A DNA stretch of 64,000 nucleotides, from positions 152,495,858 to 152,559,857 of the forward strand of contig CM039182.1 in the NCBI GenBank assembly GCA_008360975.2, in the 5' to 3' direction. Positions 61,901-64,000 of this stretch are shown here, in pieces. The notes beneath the pieces were generated by a model that was not told the DNA's origin, made no database searches, and was given only the letters and a program-made list of their open reading frames with translations. Position 1 is the first letter of the stretch, and every line of letters starts with the position of its first letter. The DNA is from Lichenostomus cassidix. Its lineage: Eukaryota > Chordata > Aves > Passeriformes > Meliphagidae. A program made the position numbers and the translations under genes.

Positions 61901-62835
61901 GCAGAAAAAGTTCGGGGAAAAATGCAGGAAAAATCTGAAAAAATCTGGGAAAAACCCGAGGAAAAAATCTGGGAAAAAAGTGGGAAAAATCAAAGAAAAA
62001 ACTGGGAAAATCTGGGGAAACTCTGGGAAAAATCCCAGGAAAAATCTAGGAAAAAAGTGGGAAAAATCCAAGAAAAATCCAGGAAAATCGGGGGGAAATC
62101 TAGAAAAATGTGGGAAAAAACTGGGAAAAATCTGGGAAAAATCTGGGAAAAGTTCCAGGAAAAGTCCAGAAAACTCTGGGAAAAATACAGGAAAATTCCA
62201 GGAAAAAAGTGGGAAAAATCAAAGAAAAAACAGGAAAAATCCAGGAAAAAAATCCACAAAAATCAGGGGGAAATGCAAAAAAAATACGGGAAAAAACAGG
62301 GGAAATGCAGGAAAAAATCTGGGAAAAATCCAGGAAAAATCTGGAAAAATCAGGGAAAAACCTGAGGAAAAAAAAGGGAAAAGTCAAACAAAAAACTTGG
62401 AAAATCTGGGAAAGCTTTGGGAAAAATCCCAGGAAAAATCTTGGAAAAAAGTGGGAACAATCGGAGAAAAAACTGGGAAAATCCCAGAAAATGAGCTGAA
62501 ATAATGCGGGAAAAACATGGGAAAAATCCAAGAAATGTGAGAAAAATCCATGAAAAATCCAGGAAAATTGGTCAAAAATCAGGGAAAATCCATGAAAAAT
62601 CCAGGAAAATCAGGGAAAAATGGGGAAAAAATCCAGGAAAACCCGGGAAAATCCCAAAAAAAATGCGGGAAAGGAATTCCAGGCTCACCTTGGTGTGGAA
62701 GTGCTGCAGGAGGTTTTTCAGGATGTGAGATTCCAGCTGGGAATGAAGCAATTCCCGAGGAGCTGCTTGAGCCACTCGACCCCAGCAGAGAACCAAACAG
62801 CTCCTGGTTTTCTCCAGCTCTGACTCGCTCCTTTC
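31846..62835 (-). CDS. MROH1: MROH1 (HEAT-repeat, formerly HEATR7A), 3' 22 exons (last 933 residues)
   Basis: Maestro heat-like repeat family member 1: a long alpha-solenoid of HEAT repeats. The mammalian protein has been linked to lysosomes and Rab7/WASH (from memory), and its molecular role is unclear. Minus-strand exons: 62835-62689, 61179-61153, 58274-58086, 56641-56562, 55418-55289, 53771-53676, 52894-52790, 51728-51593, 49831-49719, 48808-48656, 47856-47702, 46801-46636, 44887-44715, 41864-41727, 41209-41095, 40348-40202, 39313-39125, 38371-38219, 37991-37857, 37067-36965, 34713-34648, 31931-31846. They sum to 2,802 nt, exactly 934 codons with TGA, and all phases agree. The protein aligns with human MROH1 from about residue 730 to its end. 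Recognisable stretches are RKAELVA, PWIKSPR, CSRAAAVI, LHVAIRIRPFFDS, FYFKSSW and AEALGRLVRLL. The 5' exons lie right of the window. Confidence 0.95.
31932..32095. repeat. GGGATTTGGGGATTT array
   Basis: About 20 heptamer/octamer units next to the last MROH1 acceptor. G-rich on plus, so C-rich polypyrimidine on MROH1 sense. Confidence 0.92.
32096..32940. repeat. CAATCCCAATCAATAATCAATTTCCCTG array
   Basis: About fifteen units of 45-65 bp: TCAATAATCAATTTCCCTGT then CAATCCCCAAATCCTGGGAT. Confidence 0.92.
33170..33700. repeat. CCCAAATCCTTTGGGATTTTCCCTCATTCCAGAGGTTTTCAAT array
   Basis: About twelve units of 28-47 bp. The flank 32,941-33,170 is single-copy and AT-richer, with no exon seen. Confidence 0.92.
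33700..34105. other. Largely single-copy intronic stretch
   Basis: Between two arrays, no tandem structure beyond short GGGATTTTT runs. No reading frame resembles MROH1, and the flanking exons join without missing residues. Confidence 0.5.
34110..34580. repeat. T-rich TTTTGGGATTTTTGTTTTTC array
   Basis: Units of 20-30 bp, nearly all T and G on plus. On MROH1 sense it is an A/C-rich tract just after the exon 21 donor. Confidence 0.92.
34648..34713 (-). CDS. MROH1: MROH1 window exon 21
   Basis: Acceptor TTCCCATTTAG. Two bases complete Gly, then FLVLHVDEEQGQQVDLDELI and S plus one base, donor GTGAGT. Human has GFLVLHSEPRQQPQVDLDQLI. Confidence 0.94.
34760..35225. repeat. CCAAAATGACCCAAAATGGC array
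   Basis: 9- to 10-bp units CCCAAAATG/CCAAAAATG. The acceptor-proximal part of this intron (34,714-34,800) is degenerate. Confidence 0.9.
35226..36964 (-). repeat. 1.7-kb array containing about eleven decoy copies of MROH1 exon 20 donor
   Basis: Plus-strand TCCCTCACYGATGAACATGG, that is ATGTTCATCG|GTGAGG on sense, recurs near 35315, 35485, 35655, 35795, 35925, 36175, 36385, 36508, 36605, 36718 and 36833. Spacers are GGTGTCCCCAAGGTGTCCCC and a GTGACAAAGGCCACCC module. Confidence 0.92.
36965..37067 (-). CDS. MROH1: MROH1 window exon 20
   Basis: Acceptor CGCTGTCCCCAG, then MRSHPSLLNRLISTNLFYFK and on to LRAAAAMFI plus one base of Gly, donor GTGAGG. LFYFKSSW is shared with human. The donor edge is the seed of a 1.7-kb array downstream. 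Confidence 0.95.
37068..37490. repeat. GGGGACATTGGGGATATTGG array
   Basis: 9-bp and 18-bp units (GGGGACATT, GGGGATATT) beginning at the exon 20 acceptor. Confidence 0.93.
37510..37856 (-). repeat. Two decoy copies of MROH1 exon 19 end and donor
   Basis: CATTACCAGGTATTTGCAGA and on through CCCATATCCTCCCGCAGGTG at 37,586-37,660 and 37,706-37,790. The spacer is CCCAATCCCACAATCCC. The true exon copy is 37,852-37,925. Confidence 0.95.
37857..37991 (-). CDS. MROH1: MROH1 window exon 19
   Basis: Acceptor TTGTTTTCCAG, 45 codons ACKFALRMCGPSVGCEELRE and on to HYGEFINDVCKYL, donor GTAATG. Human has ACRFALRMCGPNLACEEL. The last 65 or so nt plus donor are copied twice downstream (37,586 and 37,706). 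Only this copy reaches back to a splice acceptor. Confidence 0.95.
38219..38371 (-). CDS. MROH1: MROH1 window exon 18
   Basis: Acceptor CCGTTCCCGCAG, 51 codons EHSELRRCSIVLFGNLSRFG and on to VTLLLHLQDPCPEVVK, donor GTGAGA. Human has PLLLHLQDPQATVAS. Confidence 0.95.
38400..38950. repeat. CATCCCACTGGGATCCCGAAATCCC and AATGATCCAATCCC arrays
   Basis: 38,410-38,635 has 30- to 39-bp units. 38,640-38,945 has 12- to 15-bp units CCAATGATCCAATCCC. Confidence 0.92.
39125..39313 (-). CDS. MROH1: MROH1 window exon 17
   Basis: Acceptor AAATTCCCGCAG, 63 codons LRQHGAQLLASMVGGLDDKD through VALEAMRSLSKLLHHLEEQE to LHVAIRIRPFFDS, donor GTACGG. LHVAIRIRPFFDS is identical to human. Confidence 0.96.
39314..39700. 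repeat. GGGATTGGAGAGGGAATTT array
   Basis: About twenty 18- to 20-bp units, purine-rich on plus (pyrimidine-rich on MROH1 sense) against the exon 17 acceptor. Followed by GATTCCATGGTTTTAG units at 39,740-39,900. Confidence 0.93.
40202..40348 (-). CDS. MROH1: MROH1 window exon 16
   Basis: Acceptor GATTTTTCCAG, then LLNHHVVNDLILLEPLLDAL and on to VLAIRGLGNVASGSPEK, 49 codons, donor GTGGGA. It contains a clear HEAT helix pair and matches human VLRGLANLASGCPDK. Confidence 0.94.
40349..41094. repeat. GGGAATTGGGAAAAGTTGGG, GGGATAATGGGATCCAT and CCAGGATGGATC arrays
   Basis: 40,430-40,590 has 36-bp units. 40,590-40,750 has GATAATGG units. 40,810-41,060 has a 12-bp CCCAGGATGGAT array in two blocks split by CCATGGAATTATCCCTGGAA. 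Confidence 0.92.
41095..41209 (-). CDS. MROH1: MROH1 window exon 15
   Basis: Acceptor GGATTCCCGCAG. One base completes Gly, then AMAELCGPRIPRIVQSLIPV and on to ECQRVTSTAFLAE, donor GTGAGC. It matches human AMAEHAGPRLP and NQRVTTTAFLAE. Confidence 0.94.
41210..41720. repeat. ATCCCAGAAATCATCCTGGAA array
   Basis: 11- to 12-bp units, including near 120-bp higher-order copies starting CCCTGCCCCAGCACTC. Then CCCACCCCAATCCCACAATT next to the exon 14 donor. Confidence 0.9.
41727..41864 (-). CDS. MROH1: MROH1 window exon 14
   Basis: Acceptor CTCCCGTTGCAG. One base completes Ser, then CAAQTLKAMLVRAGNDDVVR and on to GGWELMGIPERHHDGVALLA plus GG, donor GTAGGG. Human has DTLRSMLLRSGSEDVVQR and GGWELL. 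Confidence 0.93.
41865..42500. repeat. GGATTGGATTTGGGATTGATT array
   Basis: 7- to 20-bp units on the acceptor side of exon 14, G/T-rich on plus. Confidence 0.92.
42501..42885. other. Single-copy intronic stretch
   Basis: Includes a T run near 42,655 and GC-rich sequence at 42,760-42,880. No tandem repeats and no MROH1-like frame. Confidence 0.5.
42886..43490. repeat. ATTCCCATTGGGATTTATCC array
   Basis: About twenty-two units of 24-26 bp, often with CCAAATATTCCCACTGGGAT. Confidence 0.93.
43625..43690 (-). mobile_element. Possible degenerate CR1 LINE 3' fragment
   Basis: GGAATGGTTTGGGCTGGAAG then GGATTCTGGGATGATCCCATTCCCAAC resembles the common avian CR1 3'-end sequence (antisense) as I recall it. 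Only about 50 bp can be matched. Confidence 0.35.
43860..44714. repeat. CCATAAATCCC array, (TTTTCC)n and TTTTCCCC array
   Basis: 43,865-44,100 has CATAAATCCCATAAATCCC. A pure hexamer TTTTCC run lies at about 44,158-44,240. Then pyrimidine-only TTTTTCCCC units up to the exon 13 donor. Confidence 0.93.
44715..44887 (-). CDS. MROH1: MROH1 window exon 13
   Basis: Acceptor GCCTCCGCAG, then ATCALDELMSVPEAAAAVLE and on to LGCSVGVQIPKFLLG and NLQPC plus AG of Ser, donor GTGACC. It is about nine residues shorter than human before the NLxPCS motif. Confidence 0.92.
44888..45900. repeat. Duplicated 300-bp block and TTCCAGACCCTAAAATCC array
   Basis: A block with CGGGAAAAACACTCGGAAAA, GGAGTTTTCCGCCCGGCC and TTAACCCCTGATGG occurs at about 44,920 and again at 45,225. 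Units of 75-100 bp with CCAGACCCTAAAATC follow to 45,830. Confidence 0.88.
46255..46630. repeat. TTGGGAATTTTTTGGGAATT array
   Basis: 15- to 20-bp units directly after the exon 12 donor. 45,900-46,255 is degenerate, with AAATCCCATAAATCCC near 46,120. Confidence 0.9.
46636..46801 (-). CDS. MROH1: MROH1 window exon 12
   Basis: Acceptor CCCCCCCCAG. One base completes Ser, then HTRTMWRSLGSEASLTSQIL and on to REIPFRESKTFLLG and TPLSLA, donor GTGAGT. Human has HTCMLWRAL and VPFKESRAFLLG. A truncated copy of the acceptor and first half lies upstream at 46,985-47,067. Confidence 0.94.
46802..47330 (-). repeat. GGGAATTTTGGGGGAAAAAA array with one partial copy of MROH1 exon 12
   Basis: A copy of the acceptor plus the first 70-80 nt of exon 12 lies at 46,985-47,067 (plus-strand GATTTGGGAAGTCAGAGAAG and CACATGGTGTGGGTGTGGCT). 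The rest is purine-rich spacer. Confidence 0.93.
47331..47660. repeat. Three units of about 90 bp
   Basis: Each has CAAAATTCCCAATTTTCTGC, GGAAAAATCCCTAAAAATCA and ACTCTCAATAGGAAATCCAC. Donor side of exon 11. Confidence 0.92.
47702..47856 (-). CDS. MROH1: MROH1 window exon 11
   Basis: Acceptor TTTTTCCCGCAG, then IPDLLGVIHSKLELLDSENL and on to VVSSLLGNSLPFD plus AG of Ser, donor GTTGGG. It matches human VVSSLLGSPLPLDS. Confidence 0.94.
48020..48655 (-). repeat. ATTCCCATTATTCCC array, then two 165-bp units with exon 10 donor copies
   Basis: 48,020-48,240 is ATTCCC-type. Units starting GGAATTCCACCTTTTCCTGC at 48,308 and 48,470 copy the exon 10 end ATCCTGCAGGAAAAG|GTGGAA. The true donor is at 48,655. 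Confidence 0.9.
48656..48808 (-). CDS. MROH1: MROH1 window exon 10
   Basis: Acceptor CCACCCCCAG, 51 codons from VIGKRIPPEQIPNFLFSLFE through CSRAAAVILNSLLRERGG to ILQEK, donor GTGGGA. Human has IIAKRLPPDQ and ERGGVLQEK. Copies of the last 15 or so nt plus donor lie at 48,310 and 48,473. Confidence 0.95.
48830..49420. repeat. GGGAATAATGGGAATGATGG array
   Basis: 9- to 10-bp units on the acceptor side of exon 10. 49,425-49,715 then has ATTCCAGCCATTCCCAATT units on the donor side of exon 9. Confidence 0.92.
49719..49831 (-). CDS. MROH1: MROH1 window exon 9
   Basis: Acceptor CCATTCCAG. Two bases complete Gly, then FSRDHRDELLEELESLKEKL and on to LFHTCTRMAS, donor GTGAGA. It matches human GFSRDYRDD and ILFHTCHSVGQ. 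Confidence 0.94.
49850..50290. repeat. About 160-bp unit shared with the intron at 53.8-54.3 kb
   Basis: Two-plus units with TTTTGGGGTGAATTCCTGAGGATG, GAAATCCCAGAATAGTTTGG and GGCTTGGAAAAACYCTTGGA. The GGAAAAACCCTTGGAGGTCA part resembles avian CR1 3' ends. Confidence 0.88.
50400..51592 (-). repeat. A-rich arrays with three decoy copies of MROH1 exon 8 end and donor
   Basis: 50,400-50,690 is CCTGAAAAAAACCC. 50,740-51,590 is AATTCCCAAAAAATCCCC, with ACTCCCACCTTGGTAGCAGA then GCTGGATGTAGAGCAGGGAG at about 51,093, 51,253 and 51,419. Confidence 0.95.
51593..51728 (-). CDS. MROH1: MROH1 window exon 8
   Basis: Acceptor AATTTTCCCAG, then SVTPFHTLSLLLALLSPRCS and on to VRCLLYIQLGYQ plus one base of Gly, donor GTGGGA. 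Human has LVPFHNLGLLIGLFSPRC and LLYLQLGYEG. Both edges are copied outward: the donor side at about 51,093, 51,253 and 51,419, the acceptor side at about 51,776 and 51,868. Confidence 0.94.
51729..52740 (-). repeat. Two decoy copies of MROH1 exon 8 start, then GGGAATAATGGGAATGG array
   Basis: GGCTGAGCGTGTGGAACGGA then GTCACGCTCTGGG copied at 51,776-51,810 and 51,868-51,902. The rest is GGGAAT-type units. Confidence 0.94.
52790..52894 (-). CDS. MROH1: MROH1 window exon 7
   Basis: Acceptor CCGTTCCCAG, then HLGPWIKSPREQERQRAMAV and on to FYLEKLQVS, 35 codons, donor GTGAGT. HLxPWIKSPR is a hallmark of the family. Confidence 0.95.
53080..53660. repeat. ATTCCCATTATTCCC array
   Basis: Complementary in composition to the array left of exon 7. 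G-rich on MROH1 sense, next to the exon 6 donor. 52,895-53,079 is mostly single-copy. Confidence 0.92.
53676..53771 (-). CDS. MROH1: MROH1 window exon 6
   Basis: Acceptor ATTTTCCCAG, then DLLRDALAALTELLQSLLRR and RLTPHGLQDVFA, 32 codons, donor GTGAGT. It matches human LEDLLTSLLQRNMTPQGLQ. Confidence 0.93.
53772..54330. repeat. About 160-bp unit, three copies, acceptor side of exon 6
   Basis: Same family as 49,850-50,290: TTTTTGGGGTGAATTCCCAT, GGATGAGGCCTTGAAAATCC and TGGAAAAACCCTTGGAAGTC. Confidence 0.9.
54590..55215. repeat. GGGAATAATAGGAATGGG array
   Basis: 9-bp units. Preceded by a single-copy stretch (54,331-54,590) that includes CATTAGCATCTCATTAATTC. Confidence 0.92.
55289..55418 (-). 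CDS. MROH1: MROH1 window exon 5
   Basis: Acceptor GAGCTCAG. One base completes Val, then ALDPPLADPERTELLDTALG and on to EEPGAEAGQ, donor GTGGGA. It aligns with human SVEPALDEQARADVIHGC. The proline/glutamate-rich end is poorly conserved, as in mammals. Confidence 0.88.
55430..55830. repeat. GGGAAATCTGGGAATTCCAGCC array
   Basis: About fifteen 22- to 44-bp units starting at the exon 5 acceptor. Confidence 0.93.
55925..56260. repeat. Purine-only GGAAAAGAGGGAAAA tract
   Basis: About 330 bp of A and G with almost no pyrimidine. Homopurine on plus. Confidence 0.9.
56261..56560. other. A-rich degenerate sequence before the exon 4 donor
   Basis: CCCAAATCCCAAA and AAAAATCCCC stretches, no clear unit, no exon. 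Confidence 0.5.
56562..56641 (-). CDS. MROH1: MROH1 window exon 4
   Basis: Acceptor CTGTTTTCCCAG, then EFLRSEPPESLRNRLRQRAL and SACAHL plus GT of a Val codon, donor GTATCC. Phase and homology (human EFIRAEPPDSL and TCTYLV) favour GT|GTATCC over the overlapping GTGTAT two bases earlier. Confidence 0.9.
56850..58080. repeat. CTCCCAGTATCCCCCAGTCC array
   Basis: 1.2 kb of 10- to 11-bp units (TCCCAGTCCC, TCCCAGTATC) with higher-order copies of about 400-500 bp. 56,930-57,230 closely resembles 57,400-57,650. Confidence 0.93.
58086..58274 (-). CDS. MROH1: MROH1 window exon 3 with repeat-derived insert
   Basis: Acceptor TTTTCCCGCAG, then DTSLKLSLIRSVSMISQALG, a Ser/Gly/Asn/Pro-rich stretch, and ARKAELVALMV, donor GTGAGC. 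Human has about nine residues between SS and RKAELV. Here there are about 31 (residues 23-53 of the exon: units SGN, PGN and GIQ). The DNA there is the local GGGAATTCCCGG intron motif, kept in frame. Confidence 0.93.
58280..58700. repeat. GGGATCAGTGGGATT and GACATTGATCAGA arrays
   Basis: 58,285-58,590 is GGGATCAGNGGGATTGGGAT. 58,590-58,700 is GACATTGATTAGACATTGAT. Confidence 0.92.
58590..59640. other. AT-rich island in MROH1 intron
   Basis: About 1 kb of AATTAATATTA-type sequence with almost no G or C runs, abruptly bounded at 59,640 by ATTCCCGCAGAATTCC repeat. No tandem unit, open reading frame or transposon ends that I can recognise. Confidence 0.85.
59650..60240. repeat. GGAATTCCAGCAGAAAAAAATCTGGGAATTCC array and unique flank
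   Basis: 59,760-60,030 has 55- to 60-bp units. 60,030-60,240 is single-copy. Confidence 0.85.
60241..60995. repeat. GGAATTCTGGGATTATGGAATT array
   Basis: About 750 bp of 12- to 24-bp units. Confidence 0.92.
61153..61179 (-). CDS. MROH1: MROH1 window exon 2, 27-nt microexon
   Basis: Acceptor CCGCCCGTTCAG, nine codons VLGIKVETK, donor GTAGGG. The peptide equals the human VLGIKVETK that joins the flanking exons, and both junctions are phase 0. It is an island of conserved sequence inside purine-rich repeats. Confidence 0.94.
61195..62685. repeat. AATTCCAGCAGGAAAAA array, then purine-rich TCTGGGAAAAATCCAGGAAAA array
   Basis: First part to 61,640, then 1 kb of AAATCTGGGAAAAATCCAGG units including an A run at about 61,785-61,810. 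Lies between the microexon and window exon 1. Confidence 0.92.
62689..62835 (-). CDS. MROH1: MROH1 window exon 1
   Basis: Acceptor TTTTTTCCGCAG, then ERSESELEKTRSCLVLCWGR and on to HILKNLLQHFHTK, 49 codons, donor GTGAGC. It matches human DRSENEVEKVKSALILCYG and ILRNICQHFSTK. Phase 0 at both ends. Confidence 0.93.
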
Positions 62836-64000
62836 CTGCGGAAAAAAATGGGAATTCCAGCGGGAAAAATGGGAATTCCAGCGGGAAAAATAAAATCCTG
62901 GAGGGAAAAGTGAAAATTCCAGCAGGAAAACCCAAATTCTGGCAGGAAAAATGGAATTTCCTGGCAGGAAAATCCAAAATTCCCTGGGAAAAATTGGAAT
63001 TCTGGTGGGAAAAGTGGGAATTCTGGCGGGAAAAATGGGAATTCCAGCGGGAAAAATAAAATCCTGGAGGCAAAAGGCAAAATTCTAGAGGGAAAAGGGA
63101 AAATTCCAGCGGGAAAACTCAAATTTTGGCAGGAAAAATGGAATTTCCCGCCAGGAAAACTCAAATTCTGGTGTGAAAATCCAAAATTCCCTTGGGAAAA
63201 ATTGGAATTCCAACAGGAAAAATGTGAATTCCAGAGAATTTGAGAAAACTGGAAATTCTGGGAATTCTGGAGAATCTGGGAAATTGGGGAAATTTGGGAA
63301 ATCTGGGGATTTGGGGAATTCTGGGAATTAATCCAGGAATTCTGGGAGTTCTGGGAATTAATCTGGGAAATTTGGGAAATCTGGGAAATCTGGGGAATTC
63401 CGGGAACGCCGGGAAGGATGGGAAAAGGGTTGTCGGGGTTTTTGGGGAATTTCTGAGGAATTAGGAGCTTTTAAAGGGATTTTTTCCCCCCAAGGAATTC
63501 CAGGATTTCAGGCAGGTTTTCCGTGGATGTGGAAAAATGGGAATTCTGGGAATTCTGGGGAAAGGGAGACGTGGAGGATTCCATTGGCTTCTCCTGGTGG
63601 GATTTCTTTGGAATGTTGGGATTTTGGAGGGGATTTCGCAGAATTCCGGGATTGTTTCAATGGGATTCCCACGGAATTGTGGGATTTTAATAGGAATTCC
63701 TGGGAATTCTGGGATTTTTAGCAGGATTCCCACAGAATTCCGTGATTTTAGCAGCGATTCCTTGGAATTGTGCGACTGATTTTAGTAGGAATTCCAGGAT
63801 TTCCTCAGGATTCCCACAGAATTCCAGGATTTTAACAGGATTCTCCCAGAATTTCCTTACTTCAGCCAGGATTCCATGGAACTCCAGGATTTTAGCAGGA
63901 ATTCGACGGAATTCCATGATTTTAATTGGGATTCCAGGGAATTCCGGGATTTCAGTAGGATTGCTGTGGAATTCCAGGATTTTTCACAGGGTTCCCTGGA
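62836..64000. repeat. Repeats at the right end, no exon seen
   Basis: 62,840-63,235 has GGAATTCCAGCGGGAAAAAT. 63,240-63,415 has AATTCTGGGAAATCTGGGG. 63,650-64,000 has GATTTTAGCAGGAATTCCA. 63,420-63,600 is single-copy but shows no MROH1 frame. Confidence 0.85.

Noticed and set aside
63420..63600. Next upstream MROH1 exon
   Set aside because: Minus-strand frames do not resemble the expected sequence before ERSESELEK, and no acceptor-exon-donor set is visible. It probably lies beyond 64,000.

Overview
The window is vertebrate nuclear DNA, almost certainly avian and probably a songbird (inference). It has spliced genes with GT-AG introns and three genes in an order known from amniotes: BOP1 with scleraxis (SCX) antisense inside one of its introns, then MROH1 converging on BOP1. 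The introns are almost wholly GC-rich minisatellites built from short motifs of the GGGAATTCC / ATTCCCA kind. Exons were placed by hand from splice sites, reading phase and remembered family sequences. Every junction keeps phase.

Layout: 1-17,678 is BOP1 intron (the 5' BOP1 exons lie left of the window). It holds SCX on the minus strand: exon 1 at 11,022-11,567 and a 42-nt coding part of exon 2 at 3,299-3,340, separated by a 7.7-kb repeat-filled intron. From 17,679 to 30,349, thirteen BOP1 exons (+) encode the last 616 residues (part of the BOP1NT domain plus the WD40 propeller). From 30,350 to about 31,280 is a tandem array of BOP1 terminal-exon and AATAAA copies. From 31,555 to 62,835, 22 MROH1 exons (-) encode the last 933 residues of a HEAT-repeat protein. 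Its 5' exons lie right of the window, and 62,836-64,000 shows only repeats.

The most unusual feature is that many minisatellites are built from the edges of the neighbouring exons. A 3' splice site plus the first 30-60 nt of an exon is copied 1-10 times upstream of the true exon, or the last 12-65 nt plus the 5' splice site is copied downstream. This occurs at both ends of several BOP1 exons, at several MROH1 exons, and at the BOP1 stop codon/poly(A) region. Copies always extend into the intron, away from the exon. They leave ladders of decoy splice sites, and at least one coding change (exon 10 first residue) could be explained by conversion from the array.

A second pattern is base-composition polarity. 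In most introns the sense strand is G-rich after the donor and switches to C/T-rich before the acceptor. Other points are a 27-nt MROH1 microexon, an MROH1 exon enlarged by an in-frame Ser/Gly/Asn-rich insert of the local repeat motif, a 1-kb AT-rich island at 58.6-59.64 kb, and two single-copy islands near SCX. The genes act separately: BOP1 in large-subunit ribosome assembly, SCX as a tendon bHLH regulator, and MROH1 as a HEAT-repeat protein.
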